A DNA stretch of 64,000 nucleotides from Bradyrhizobium oligotrophicum S58. GTDB taxonomy: Bacteria; Pseudomonadota; Alphaproteobacteria; Rhizobiales; Xanthobacteraceae. Shown in pieces: positions 37,182 through 45,391 of the stretch. Position numbers and translations under genes: made by a program. Position 1 is the first letter of the stretch. Each line of letters opens with the position of its first letter. The notes beneath the pieces were generated by a model. That model worked only from the letters and a program-made list of their open reading frames with translations, made no database searches and was not told the origin of the DNA. The DNA lies in the NCBI RefSeq assembly GCF_000344805.1, contig NC_020453.1, positions 5,055,001-5,119,000 on the forward strand, given 5' to 3'.

Positions 37182-37952
37182 ATGGACATGCTCAATTCCC
37201 ACTGCGGTGTGACTCGCGACAGTCGCGGCGTCGCCCGGTTGACGATCTGCAACGCCGGCAGCCTCAACATCCTGGGATCGGCTGCAATCGTTGGCATCCA
37301 AGCCGGGCTGCAGTCACTCGCCGCGGATGACGGCATTCGCGCCCTCGTGCTGGCCGGAGAGAGCGAGAAGAGCATGATCGGCGGCGCCGACATCAAGGAG
37401 ATGGCGACGCTCGAGCAGGCTTCGGCGGAAGCGTTCATTTCACGCCTCGCCGGGCTCTGCGAAGCAGTCCGAACATTTCCCGCTCCCGTCGTGGCGCGAA
37501 TGCCGGGCTGGTGTCTCGGCGGCGGCCTGGAGGTGGCAGCCGCCTGCGACATCCGTGTGGCGGGGCATGATGCCAAGTTCGGCATGCCCGAGGTGCGCGT
37601 CGGCATTCCCTCGGTCATTCACGCCGCGCTGCTGCCGCGACTGATCGGCTGGGGCCGCACCCGCTGGCTGCTGATGACAGCGGAGACCATCGACGCGCCG
37701 ACCGCGCTCGCCTGGGGCCTCGTCGACGCCGTTGCAGCGGAGGGAGAGCTGGACGCCGCGGTCGAGAAGGTCGTTGCGTCGCTGCTCGCCTGCGGCCCCG
37801 AGGCACTCCGGGGGCAGAAGGCGCTGCTGCGCCAGTGGGAGGACCTGCCGCTCAAGGAGTCGATCGAGGTCTCGATCGGCGCCTTCGGACGATCGTTCCT
37901 GACCGACGAGCCGAAGCGGCTGATGCAGCATTTCATCGACCGCAAGCGATAG
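37182..37952 (+). CDS. Enoyl-CoA hydratase/isomerase family protein
   Basis: A 256-residue crotonase-fold protein. The oxyanion-hole segments are SMIGGADIKEMATLE and RMPGWCLGGGLEVAAACDIRVA, followed by FGMPEVRVGIPSVIHAALLPRLIG. At the usual second catalytic position it shows GIPSVIH rather than the GxxPGxGG of classical hydratases, so the reaction may be a variant one. Start at 37182 (MDMLNSH) is preferred to the ATG 12 nt earlier because GAGG is correctly spaced. It sits behind a FixK-like box, divergent from a TetR gene, and ahead of a thiolase relic. Confidence 0.82.
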   Translation: MDMLNSHCGVTRDSRGVARLTICNAGSLNILGSAAIVGIQAGLQSLAADDGIRALVLAGESEKSMIGGADIKEMATLEQASAEAFISRLAGLCEAVRTFPAPVVARMPGWCLGGGLEVAAACDIRVAGHDAKFGMPEVRVGIPSVIHAALLPRLIGWGRTRWLLMTAETIDAPTALAWGLVDAVAAEGELDAAVEKVVASLLACGPEALRGQKALLRQWEDLPLKESIEVSIGAFGRSFLTDEPKRLMQHFIDRKR

Positions 37953-38041
37953 CAAATTTCTCCAAGTTTTCCGGCGCGGCCCCTTGGCAATCTCGTTCCG
38001 TCTTCACCGCGCGTGCAGCGAGGATCACCGGGTTTCCTTTT

Positions 38042-38070
38042 TTGACACACCATTATATGATGCTTAACAT
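38042..38070 (+). promoter_or_regulatory. Possible sigma-70-like promoter
   Basis: TTGACA at 38042-38047 followed after 16-17 nt by TTAACA/TAACAT, in an AT-rich patch (CCATTATATGATGCTTAACAT) unlike the surrounding GC-rich DNA. It could have driven the thiolase relic and may now serve the MFS gene. Confidence 0.3.
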
Positions 38071-38090
38071 CTCTTTTCAGGAAGCCCGTC

Positions 38091-38230
38091 ATGGCGTCGT
38101 CCGAACCCATCGTGATCCTGTCCGCCGGGACGCGAGCGGCGCGCGCTGCTGCATGCGATGGAGCGGCGAGGCGACTGCGATTGCCCTGGAGAATCCTGAT
38201 GTCCTGAAACGAGGGAACTTAGCTGTTTAA
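38091..38230 (+). pseudogene. Apparent thiolase relic: N- and C-terminal ends with the middle deleted
   Basis: The ATG at 38091 follows AGGAA and begins MASSEPIVILSAG, the usual opening of AtoB-type acetyl-CoA acetyltransferases. Within 40 nt the reading is lost; a different frame then encodes ARCCMRWSGEATAIALEN up to a TAA at 38228-38230, matching the thiolase C-terminal pattern LCIGGGEATAIALE, with the active-site Cys position aligned. Nearly all of the ~390-residue protein between is gone. A thiolase next to an enoyl-CoA hydratase would make sense. The alternative, an unrelated 38-codon peptide, cannot be excluded. The rest of the 333-nt space shows no gene. Confidence 0.5.
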
Positions 38231-38285
38231 GTCATCCGTCCATCCTGGCAGAATGGGGGTGCGTCCCCATCGAACTGAGAAGATC

Positions 38286-39563
38286 ATGATCTCGAACCAA
38301 CTTGCAGCGGTCCTCGAACGACGCAACATCCACTACGGCTGGGTGATGGTCGCCGTGACCTTCTTCACGGCGCTGGTGTCCGCCGGCACGGTGGGCGCCC
38401 CCGGCGTCTTCATCGTGCCGCTGCAGCAGGAGTTCGGCTGGAGCACGGCGGAGATTTCCTCGGCGCTGTCGATCCGGTTCGTGCTGTTCGGGCTGATGGC
38501 GCCGTTTGCCGCAGCACTGCTCAATCGCTACGGCCTGCGCAACATCACGCTGCTGGCGCAGTTGATCGTGGTGTCGGCGCTGCTTTCGTCGCTGGCGATG
38601 AGCCAGGTCTGGCATCTGGTGCTGCTGTGGGGCGTGGTGATCGGCATCGGCACCGGCATGACCGCCCTGGTGCTCGGCGCGACCATCGCCACGCGCTGGT
38701 TCGTCGCGCGCCGCGGTCTCGTGGTCGGCATTCTCACGGCCAGCGTCGCTACCGGGCAGCTGGTGTTCCTGCCATTGCTCGCGAGTCTCACCGAGCGGCT
38801 CGGCTGGCGCGTGGCGCTCGGGCTCATCTGCGTCATGCTCGGCGTCTCCGCGACCGCCGTGCTGCTGCTGATGCGGGACCGGCCGAGCGATCTGGGCCTG
38901 CGTCCCTATGGCGACAAGGGCACCGACCCGGTCACGGGCCCTGCTCCCGTCACCATACCGATCCTCGCCGCCGCGCTCGGCACCCTGCGCGACGCCTCGC
39001 GCGCGCCGGTGTTCTGGATGCTGTTCGCGACCTTCTTCATCTGCGGCGCCTCGACCAACGGGCTGGTGCAGGTCCACCTGATCCCGATGTGCCTCGACTT
39101 CGGCATCCCGCAGGTCCAGGCCGCGAGCCTGCTCGCCGCCATGGGCATCTTCGACTTCTTCGGCACCATCGTGTCGGGCTGGCTGTCGGACCGCTATGAC
39201 AATCGCTGGCTGCTGTTCTGGTATTACGGCCTGCGCGGGCTGTCGCTGCTGTTCCTGCCGTTCACCGACTTCTCATTCTATGGCCTGTCGCTGTTCGCGA
39301 TGTTCTACGGCCTCGACTGGATCGCCACGGTGCCGCCGACGGTGCGGCTGACGGCCCAGCGCTTCGGGCCCGAGCGCGCCAATCTGGTGTTCGGCTGGGT
39401 GTTCGCCGGACATCAGCTCGGCGCCGGCACCGCCGCCTTCGGCGCCGGCCTGTCGCGCACCCTGCTGCAGAGCTACCTGCCGGCGTTCTTCACCGCCGGC
39501 GCGCTCTGCGTGGTGGCGGCGCTGCTGGCGCTGTCGATCGCACGCCAGGCCAAGCCGGCGTGA
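38286..39563 (+). CDS. MFS transporter, monocarboxylate/oxalate-formate (OFA) type
   Basis: A 425-residue, 12-helix transporter. The opening HYGWVMVAVTFFTALVSAGTVGAPGVFIVPLQ, with a following FGWSTAEISSALS, is typical of the MCT/OFA group of organic anion transporters. The central loop LLLMRDRPSDLGLRPYGD (about residues 194-211) and the repeat-equivalent SGWLSDRYDNRW in the second half fit motif A. Start at 38286 (MISNQLAAV); an earlier ATG at 38253 lacks a ribosome-binding site. Its substrate is probably a carboxylate, but the neighbours (carboxyltransferase, hydratase) do not define it. Confidence 0.85.
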   Translation: MISNQLAAVLERRNIHYGWVMVAVTFFTALVSAGTVGAPGVFIVPLQQEFGWSTAEISSALSIRFVLFGLMAPFAAALLNRYGLRNITLLAQLIVVSALLSSLAMSQVWHLVLLWGVVIGIGTGMTALVLGATIATRWFVARRGLVVGILTASVATGQLVFLPLLASLTERLGWRVALGLICVMLGVSATAVLLLMRDRPSDLGLRPYGDKGTDPVTGPAPVTIPILAAALGTLRDASRAPVFWMLFATFFICGASTNGLVQVHLIPMCLDFGIPQVQAASLLAAMGIFDFFGTIVSGWLSDRYDNRWLLFWYYGLRGLSLLFLPFTDFSFYGLSLFAMFYGLDWIATVPPTVRLTAQRFGPERANLVFGWVFAGHQLGAGTAAFGAGLSRTLLQSYLPAFFTAGALCVVAALLALSIARQAKPA

Positions 39564-39566
39564 GAC

Positions 39567-39645
39567 CGCGAATAGCGAATGGCGAGTAGCGAATTGGTTT
39601 TTGTCTCCGCCTCCCCTATTCGCTACTCCCTACTCGCCATTCGCC
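39567..39645. repeat. Family H palindrome (GCGAATGGCGAGTAGCGAAT)
   Basis: GCGAATAGCGAATGGCGAGTAGCGAAT, a T-rich loop, then ATTCGCTACTCCCTACTCGCCATTCGC. It lies in the convergent space between the MFS and carboxyltransferase genes and could act as a bidirectional terminator. Confidence 0.75.
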
Positions 39646-39649
39646 CCTC

Positions 39650-41209
39650 TCACGGCCGCGTCGTCATCGCCTGGGGCGGCCCCGGCGTGCGCAAGGGCTC
39701 GGCAAGGCGCGCGAACTCGCACAGCAGCCCGCGCGTCTTGCGGGGGTCGATGATCTCCTCGACCCAGAACTTCTCGGCCGAGCGGAACGGCGAGCGCAGC
39801 TTGTTGAGCCGATCCTCGATCTCCTTGAGCTTGGCCTTCGGATCCGGCGCCGCGTCGATCTCGGCGCGATAGGCCGCCTCGATGCCGCCTTCGAGCGGCA
39901 GCGAGCCCCAATAGGCCGACGGCCAGGCGTAGCGGATCGAGAACCGGTCGGCCGGCTGATGCACGACGCCGGCGACGCCGAAATTGTTGCGCACGATCAC
40001 CGTGCACCACGGCACCGTCGACTGGTTGACCGCGGCCATCGCGCGCACGCCATGGCGGATGGTCGCCGCCTTCTCCGCATCGAGTCCGACCATGAAGCCG
40101 GGGCAGTCCATCAAGTAGACGATCGGCAGATGGAAGGTCTCGGCGAAATCGACCCAGCGGATCACCTTCTGGCAGGCATCCGCGGTCCATGAGCCGCCGA
40201 AGTGATAGGGATCGCTCGCCAGCACCATCACCGCGCGGCCCTCGAGGCGCGCGAGGCCGATAATAATCGGGCGGCCGTAATTCTGCGCCACCTCGAAGAA
40301 CGAGCCGTTGTCGACGACCGCCTCGATGATCGGCCGCATCTTGTAGACGTGGCGGCGGTGCCGCGGCACGGCACTGATCAGCTGCTCGTCGGCGCGCTGC
40401 GGATCATCGGTGCATGGCAAGGTTGGCGGCAGCTCATAGACGGACGACGGCAGATAGGACAGGAAGCGGCGCGCACAGGCGAACGCCTCCGCCTCGGTGT
40501 CGACGGCGTGGTCGACGCCACCGGCCTTGGTCTGGATATCGGCGCCGCCGAGCTCCATCTTGCCGAGATCCTGGCCCAGCCGCTTCACCACCGGCGGGCC
40601 GGCGACGAACATCGCCGACTGCTTGGTCATCACCGAATAGTGGCTGGCGGCGAGCCGCGCAGCGCCCAGGCCCGCGACCGAGCCGAGGCCGAGTGCGACC
40701 ACCGGCACCAGCGACATGTTCTCCGTCGTGTAGCGATACCAGCGATTGCCGCCGATGCCGCCGGGCAGGTTCGCCGCGCCCTTGGTCTCGATCGTCTTGA
40801 CCGAGCCGCCGCCGCCTGAGCCCTCGATGATGCGGATGATGGGCAGGCGGAAGTCGTGCGCCATCTCCTCCGCCATCAGCGGCTTGGCCGCGATCGAGGC
40901 ATCCGCCGAGCCGCCACGCACGGTGAAATCGTCGCCGACGACCACGACGGTGCGGCCGTCGACGCGGCCACGCCCGAACACGCAATTGGCGGGCGTCACC
41001 TGCTTGAGCTCGCCCTGCTCGTCATATTCGCCGAGGCCGGCAACCGCGCCGATCTCGTGAAAGCTGCCGGGATCGACGACGCCGTCGATGCGCTCGCGAA
41101 CGGTGAGGCGGCCCTGGTCGTGCTGACGCTTGACCTTGTCAGGCCCGCCCATCTCCCGCGCGAAGGCTTCGCGCCGGGCCAGTTCCTCGAGCTCCGGCTG
41201 CCAACTCAT
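39650..41209 (-). CDS. Acyl-CoA carboxylase, carboxyltransferase (beta) subunit
   Basis: A 519-residue carboxyltransferase of the PCC/MCC beta group, moving CO2 from biotin to an acyl-CoA. The N-terminal crotonase-like half has RLTVRERIDGVVDPGSFHEIG and FTVRGGSADASIAAK, the C-terminal half GRPIIIGLARLEGRAVMVLAS and YLMDCPGFMVGLDAEKAATIRHG. Length is normal. No biotin carboxylase/biotin carrier alpha subunit lies in the window, so it must partner with an unlinked one. It is translated from an ATG inside the 3' end of the upstream iclR gene. Substrate not deducible. Confidence 0.87.
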   Translation of the reverse strand: MSWQPELEELARREAFAREMGGPDKVKRQHDQGRLTVRERIDGVVDPGSFHEIGAVAGLGEYDEQGELKQVTPANCVFGRGRVDGRTVVVVGDDFTVRGGSADASIAAKPLMAEEMAHDFRLPIIRIIEGSGGGGSVKTIETKGAANLPGGIGGNRWYRYTTENMSLVPVVALGLGSVAGLGAARLAASHYSVMTKQSAMFVAGPPVVKRLGQDLGKMELGGADIQTKAGGVDHAVDTEAEAFACARRFLSYLPSSVYELPPTLPCTDDPQRADEQLISAVPRHRRHVYKMRPIIEAVVDNGSFFEVAQNYGRPIIIGLARLEGRAVMVLASDPYHFGGSWTADACQKVIRWVDFAETFHLPIVYLMDCPGFMVGLDAEKAATIRHGVRAMAAVNQSTVPWCTVIVRNNFGVAGVVHQPADRFSIRYAWPSAYWGSLPLEGGIEAAYRAEIDAAPDPKAKLKEIEDRLNKLRSPFRSAEKFWVEEIIDPRKTRGLLCEFARLAEPLRTPGPPQAMTTRP

Positions 41210-42125
41210 TCGTATCCCCCGTCCCGGTGATGGTCTTGTTTTTATGGTTGGTCTTCGTGGTCACAGGAAGCGGCTTCCTCTCCATCCGGCTGTTGAAGAC
41301 ATCGGCTTCGGCCCCCTGCAGCAATGCTGCGATGTTGCGGCCGAGCTCGCGCATCGGCTGGGCGACCTCGTCATGCAGGCGCTGCTCGTCATACATCGCC
41401 GACAACAAGCCGATCGTGAGCACGACATAGGTCTGGTATTGCGGCGACCACAGCGGCAGCGCGAGGCCGTTGATGTGCGGGCTCCACAGCCCGCAGGCGA
41501 CGACATAGCCGTGCTCCTTGAAGAACTGCCTGTTGTGCTCGAGCCGCGGCCGCAGCAGCTTGGCCGCATCGGGCATCTCCCGCTCCATCTCGGCGAGCAG
41601 CGCGTCGCCGATCTCGGGATCGAGCGCAGCGACATAGGCATGGCCGGCCGCCGTCGAGGCCATCGAGATGCGGCTGCCGGTGGTCTCATGCAGGCCGAGC
41701 GCGTTCGCGGCGCGGCCGAATTCGAGATAGACGAGGTGGAAGCGGTCCGGAATCACGAAACCGACCGTGCCGGGCAATTGCTCGGCGACGTCCTGCAGCC
41801 GCTGCCGGATCAGATTACGCAGCTGCAGGCCCCTGGTCATCGACGTGCTCATCGCAACCGCGCTCGGGCCGATGCGGTACTTCTGGTCACGCGGCAGATA
41901 GACCAGCTGGCCCATGCGGGTCAGCGTGTGCGTCAGGCGCGACACCGTCGATCGCGGCAGACCGCAGCGGTTCGAGATCTCGAGATTGCCGAGCCGTGAA
42001 TCGTGCCCCTCGAAACAGCGAAGCACGTCGAACGCCCGCGAGACCACCTGGATCACTTCGCCCTCGCCGGCGATATCTCCGGGCAGCATGCCCACCCTGC
42101 TCAGTCGCTCAGACCGTCGTCCCAT
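41139..42125 (-). CDS. IclR-family transcriptional regulator
   Basis: A 328-residue regulator: the winged helix at about 25-85 (RAFDVLRCFEGHDSRLGNLE, ISNRCGLPRSTVSRLTHTL) and the IclR effector domain at about 90-285, with GLHETTGSRISMASTAAGHAYVAAL and EHGYVVACGLWSPHINGLALPLW. A Lys/Thr-rich tail of about 40 residues follows and overlaps the carboxyltransferase start by 71 nt, which suggests coupled translation. A candidate operator lies immediately before its start codon. It probably responds to a carboxylic acid and controls the carboxyltransferase it precedes. Confidence 0.9.
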   Translation of the reverse strand: MGRRSERLSRVGMLPGDIAGEGEVIQVVSRAFDVLRCFEGHDSRLGNLEISNRCGLPRSTVSRLTHTLTRMGQLVYLPRDQKYRIGPSAVAMSTSMTRGLQLRNLIRQRLQDVAEQLPGTVGFVIPDRFHLVYLEFGRAANALGLHETTGSRISMASTAAGHAYVAALDPEIGDALLAEMEREMPDAAKLLRPRLEHNRQFFKEHGYVVACGLWSPHINGLALPLWSPQYQTYVVLTIGLLSAMYDEQRLHDEVAQPMRELGRNIAALLQGAEADVFNSRMERKPLPVTTKTNHKNKTITGTGDTNELAAGARGTGPARSLRAGDGRA

Positions 42126-42138
42126 GCGCGTCCACCCA

Positions 42139-42155
42139 ATTCCGTTTTACGGAAT
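42139..42155. promoter_or_regulatory. Candidate IclR operator ATTCCGT-TTT-ACGGAAT
   Basis: Perfect 7-bp arms around TTT, ending 14 nt from the iclR start, with an extra half site ATATTCCG at 42158-42165. The TTCCG/CGGAA arms are in line with sites of IclR-type regulators. Probably autoregulatory. Confidence 0.5.
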
Positions 42156-42305
42156 GATATTCCGCTTATTGAACAAGCTAGCGCAGCCCTTTTGCCGTCA
42201 CAACCGTAGACCGTCTCTAAAAGCCGTCGTTCTTCAGCGTGTTGGCACAAGACTCGGCGTCTTCCCGGCAATGCCGGAGATGAACAGGATGGCCGGTTCC
42301 GAGTC

Positions 42306-42322
42306 CTGGCACTGCGGCTGCC
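42306..42322 (+). promoter_or_regulatory. Possible sigma-54 (-24/-12) element before glsA
   Basis: CTGGCACTGCGGCTGCC: TGGCAC is exact and GG (42308-42309) and GC (42320-42321) are 10 nt apart, as required. The -12 half (CTGCC) is imperfect. It sits 175 nt before the glutaminase start. The 371-nt iclR-glsA space shows no gene. Confidence 0.3.
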
Positions 42323-42496
42323 CGCCCGGTTTCGGACCGCGTCTCTCACGCATCGGCCCCACCACGGGCCAGAGTGATCGCGCTCAATCCCTGAGCAGCG
42401 GCAACATTTGACCAGTGATGCGACAAGTGTGGGCTGGCTGCCCCGTCGCGGCTGCGACATAACCGGCGCGCCCCCTAAGTCCCCGCCGAGCTTGCC

Positions 42497-44359
42497 ATGA
42501 CGACCGAACAGCCGAAGCCGATCCGCCATCCGCAGCATTGGGCCACGGCCGCGATGCCGCCGCTGCAGCGCTTTCTCGCTGGCTGCCATGCCGAGTTCTG
42601 GCCGGATCATGACGGCGCGGTCGCCAACTACATTCCGGAGCTCGGCAAGGCCGATCCGGCGCATTTCGGCATCAGCCTCGCCACCCTCGACGGCCATGTC
42701 TACGAGGTCGGTGACAGCCGCGTGCCGTTCACGATCCAGTCGATGTCGAAGCCGTTCGTGTTCGCGATCGCGCTCGATGCGCTCGGCTCCGACCAGGTTG
42801 AACGCGTGATCGGCGTCGAGCCGTCCGGCGATCCCTTCAACTCCATCCGGCTCAATGCCGAGAACCATCCGTTCAATCCCATGGTCAATGCCGGCGCGAT
42901 CGCCTGCAGCGGCCTGGTCCGCCAGGCCCGGCACGGCGACGCGTTCGAGACCATTCGCGATGCGCTCGGCCGCTTCGCGGGCCGCAGGCTCGACGTCGAC
43001 GATGCGGTGTTCACCTCGGAGGCCGCGACCGGCGACCGCAACCGCGCGATCGCCTATCTCTTGAGAACGTCCGACGTGCTCAAGGAGCCCGTCGACGACG
43101 TGCTCGCGGTCTATTTCCGGCAATGCGCCGTGCTGGTCACCGCGCGCGACTGCGCGATCATGGCGGCGACGCTGGCCAATCGCGGCGTCAATCCGGTCAC
43201 CGGCGAGCAGGTCGTCACGCCCTATGCGGTGTCGCGCACGCTCGCGGTCATGACGTCGTCCGGCATGTATGACTTCGCCGGCGAATGGATCTACCGCGTC
43301 GGCATCCCCGCCAAGAGCGGCGTCGGCGGCGGCATCCTGGCGAGCCTGCCGGCGCGGCTCGGGCTCGGCAGCTACTCGCCGCGGCTCGACGGCCACGGCA
43401 ACAGCGTGCGCGGCATCAAGGTCTGCGAGGCGCTGTCGGCGCATTACGGCCTGCACATGCTGAACCGCTCCGACGACGCCCGCACCTCGATCATCGCCGA
43501 CTACGACATCGGCGCCAACCCATCGCGCCGCAGCCGCCGCGCGCAGGAGCGCGACATCCTCGCCGCCCATCCCGACGCGGTGCGCGTGCTCGAACTGGTC
43601 GGAACACTGTCCTTCTCGAATGTCGACTACGTCTCGCGGCAGCTCGCGGGCAGCGCACGCCCGCAATTCGTCATCTTCGATCTCCACCGCGTCACGGCGA
43701 TGACACAAGCCGGCTTGCGCCTGCTCGCCGAACTGTTTCGCGAGCTCGCCGACTTCCACGTCACCGTGGTGCTGTCCGGCATCCGGCGCTCGTCTGCGGA
43801 ATGGCAGGAGATCACCGAGCGGACCGGCGACCTCGGGAACGTGCGCGACTTCTATCTGCTCGATACCGCGATCGAATGGGCCGAAGACCAGATCGTCTAC
43901 CGCTACGGCGGCGCGATCGACTTCATCGAAACCACCGAGCTCGCCGAGCAGCCGCTGCTCGCAGGGCTTTCCGGGGACGAACGCCACGAACTCGCGGCGC
44001 TCGCGACGATCAAACATTATCAGCAGGGCGAGCGCATCCTCGCCGCCGGCGAGCCGGCGAACTCGCTGTTCTTCCTGCGCTCCGGCGTCATCCACGTCAC
44101 CCTGCCCGATGGTATCAGGCTGGCCACGCTGACGGCCGGGCAGTGCTTCGGCGAGATGGCGCTGTTGGAGCCCTTGCGCTCCGCCGATGTTGTCGCCGAC
44201 TTCTCGGCCACGGCATTCGAAATCACGCTGGACGATTTCGAGCGCTTCCGCGCGCGACATCCGAAGGCGGGCGAGCGCATCATGCGCAATCTGGCGCAAC
44301 TTCTGGCCGAGCGCCTGACCATCGCGAATGCGCGGCTCAACCTGCTCGCGGCAGACTGA
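42497..44359 (+). CDS. glsA: Glutaminase A fused to STAS and cyclic-nucleotide-binding domains
   Basis: A 620-residue protein. Residues about 20-325 are a serine-dependent beta-lactamase-like glutaminase (glutamine to glutamate plus ammonia): SMSK (82-85) is the SxxK catalytic motif, with NPMVNAGAIA and the C-terminal KSGVGGGILA following. Residues about 355-460 resemble a STAS domain (VLELVGTLSFSNVDYVSRQL, FVIFDLHRVTAMTQAGLRLL). Residues about 485-605 form a Crp-like nucleotide-binding barrel (HYQQGERILAAGEPANSLFF, GQCFGEMALLEPLRSADVVA). Ordinary GlsA is about 310 residues. The tail suggests control by a cyclic nucleotide and a STAS-type switch. It stands alone, read divergently from iclR. 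Confidence 0.92.
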   Translation: MTTEQPKPIRHPQHWATAAMPPLQRFLAGCHAEFWPDHDGAVANYIPELGKADPAHFGISLATLDGHVYEVGDSRVPFTIQSMSKPFVFAIALDALGSDQVERVIGVEPSGDPFNSIRLNAENHPFNPMVNAGAIACSGLVRQARHGDAFETIRDALGRFAGRRLDVDDAVFTSEAATGDRNRAIAYLLRTSDVLKEPVDDVLAVYFRQCAVLVTARDCAIMAATLANRGVNPVTGEQVVTPYAVSRTLAVMTSSGMYDFAGEWIYRVGIPAKSGVGGGILASLPARLGLGSYSPRLDGHGNSVRGIKVCEALSAHYGLHMLNRSDDARTSIIADYDIGANPSRRSRRAQERDILAAHPDAVRVLELVGTLSFSNVDYVSRQLAGSARPQFVIFDLHRVTAMTQAGLRLLAELFRELADFHVTVVLSGIRRSSAEWQEITERTGDLGNVRDFYLLDTAIEWAEDQIVYRYGGAIDFIETTELAEQPLLAGLSGDERHELAALATIKHYQQGERILAAGEPANSLFFLRSGVIHVTLPDGIRLATLTAGQCFGEMALLEPLRSADVVADFSATAFEITLDDFERFRARHPKAGERIMRNLAQLLAERLTIANARLNLLAAD

Positions 44360-44701
44360 TTTCACGGCGTCAAAGTCAGTCATCCAAGCGTCGCATACGG
44401 CCGGAGCTAACGAACACTTAAAGTTGCAATTCACAGCAACTGATGGCTTCCGGGCGATATTTGTCATCACTCGTATTTGTACGGCCTCGCCTAAACGTTA
44501 CCGGGAGTCGGTCGCAGGACAACCATAAGCGAGCCCAATTCGCGCCGCATTACCCGACGATGTTCTGAACCGTCGATGAACGCCGAGTGGGGACTCGCGA
44601 AGCGAACGTCGAAGTGGGGTGTTCCGAGTAAAATTCCAGCCGCCGTCGCGTGCGTATTTGCGCAACGGAGAGTCGTGTCCAGTGTCCAGGGAGGAAACGG
44701 C

Positions 44702-44803
44702 ATGAAGGAAGCCACTAAGAGGGCAACATCGGAAGCACTCGCGCACATGCTGGCGGTGACGTCGATGATTGTCATCGCCAGCGTCCTGTTCTACGGGCGA
44801 TGA
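44702..44803 (+). CDS. 33-residue single-helix membrane peptide
   Basis: Starts MKEATKRATSEALAHMLAV and continues into TSMIVIASVLFYGR: a charged, helical N-terminus then one hydrophobic helix ending in Arg. GGGAGG lies seven nucleotides before the ATG, among the best ribosome-binding sites in this region. Its stop codon lies inside the left arm of a 15-bp inverted repeat. No family recognised. The 342 nt before it, after glsA, contain only a small AGTTG/CAACT hairpin and no other gene. Confidence 0.5.
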   Translation: MKEATKRATSEALAHMLAVTSMIVIASVLFYGR

Positions 44804-44849
44804 AGGGCTGTCTGGAGGTTCTGCGTCGCAGTTTCTTCATCGCCCGTAG
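44791..44849. terminator. 15-bp perfect inverted repeat over the small peptide stop codon
   Basis: CTACGGGCGATGAAG (44791-44805) and CTTCATCGCCCGTAG (44835-44849) with a 29-nt loop. It overlaps the last codons of the 33-residue peptide gene. No U-tract follows, so a terminator, RNA-stability or regulatory role is possible. A second short hairpin, GTGAGC/GCTCAC, follows near 44858-44875. Confidence 0.45.
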
Positions 44850-45034
44850 GTAGGAATGTGAGCTTGATTGCTCACGCGAAAGACAGAGTAGAGTTGCGTT
44901 TGAGTTAGTAAGCGTAGCGTAACAGTTTTGCGTCAATCGCGCGGCGATCCGGGTCGGGACGAATTGGTATTGCGTATCGTCCCGTCTCGGCCGCCCCGCG
45001 TTCGTACCCTCCGAAGCCGCTCGGCGACGTCTCG

Positions 45035-45391
45035 TCATTCCGCTTTCCCGAAGTAAGGCACAATCCCGCCTGCGAAGGCGGTGAAACGCGCTTCGACCGC
45101 GTCGCCGATCGCAAGATCGTGGTCGCCATGGGCCATCATGCGAAAGCCCTCGCGCATATCCACCAGCACGATGTTGTAGGGCACATGCGCGCGCGTCTCC
45201 GGCGTCGCAGCGCGGCAGACCAATGACGTCGCATAGATCACCCCTTCGCCGCTCGCCGCATGGTCGGTGAGTGCGAGCGAGCCGCAGGCTGCGCAGAAGT
45301 CGCGGCGGAAATACTGCACATGGGCGCAGCACGCGCAGCGCTGATAGCGAATCGCGGCGACGCCCCTGGTCCAGTCCGTCGATTCGCTCAT
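45035..45391 (-). CDS. DUF35 OB-fold protein with rubredoxin-like zinc ribbon
   Basis: A 118-residue protein with two CxxC pairs (CACC and CAAC, about residues 23-41) forming a zinc ribbon, then an OB fold (GEGVIYATSLVCRAA, YNIVLVDMREGFRMMAHG). DUF35 proteins are obligate partners of thiolase-like enzymes, as in Ltp2-DUF35 aldolases and archaeal HMG-CoA synthase complexes. The start overlaps the upstream thiolase-like gene's stop by 4 nt, fixing the pair as one unit. It likely assists CoA-ester binding rather than catalysing a reaction itself. Confidence 0.88.
   Translation of the reverse strand: MSESTDWTRGVAAIRYQRCACCAHVQYFRRDFCAACGSLALTDHAASGEGVIYATSLVCRAATPETRAHVPYNIVLVDMREGFRMMAHGDHDLAIGDAVEARFTAFAGGIVPYFGKAE

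Noticed and set aside
37835..38230. 131-codon plus-strand frame running from the hydratase 3' end as a new gene
   Set aside because: Most of it overlaps the hydratase in another frame; only the last ~20 codons have meaning, as part of the thiolase relic.
42240..42258. TTGGCAC followed by ACTCGGC as a second sigma-54 site before glsA
   Set aside because: The -12 GC is replaced by GG at the required position, so the invariant dinucleotide is missing.
42101..44470. Long minus-strand open frame (about 790 codons) opposite glsA
   Set aside because: The glutaminase motifs on the plus strand are unmistakable; the reverse frame has low-complexity composition and no recognisable domain.
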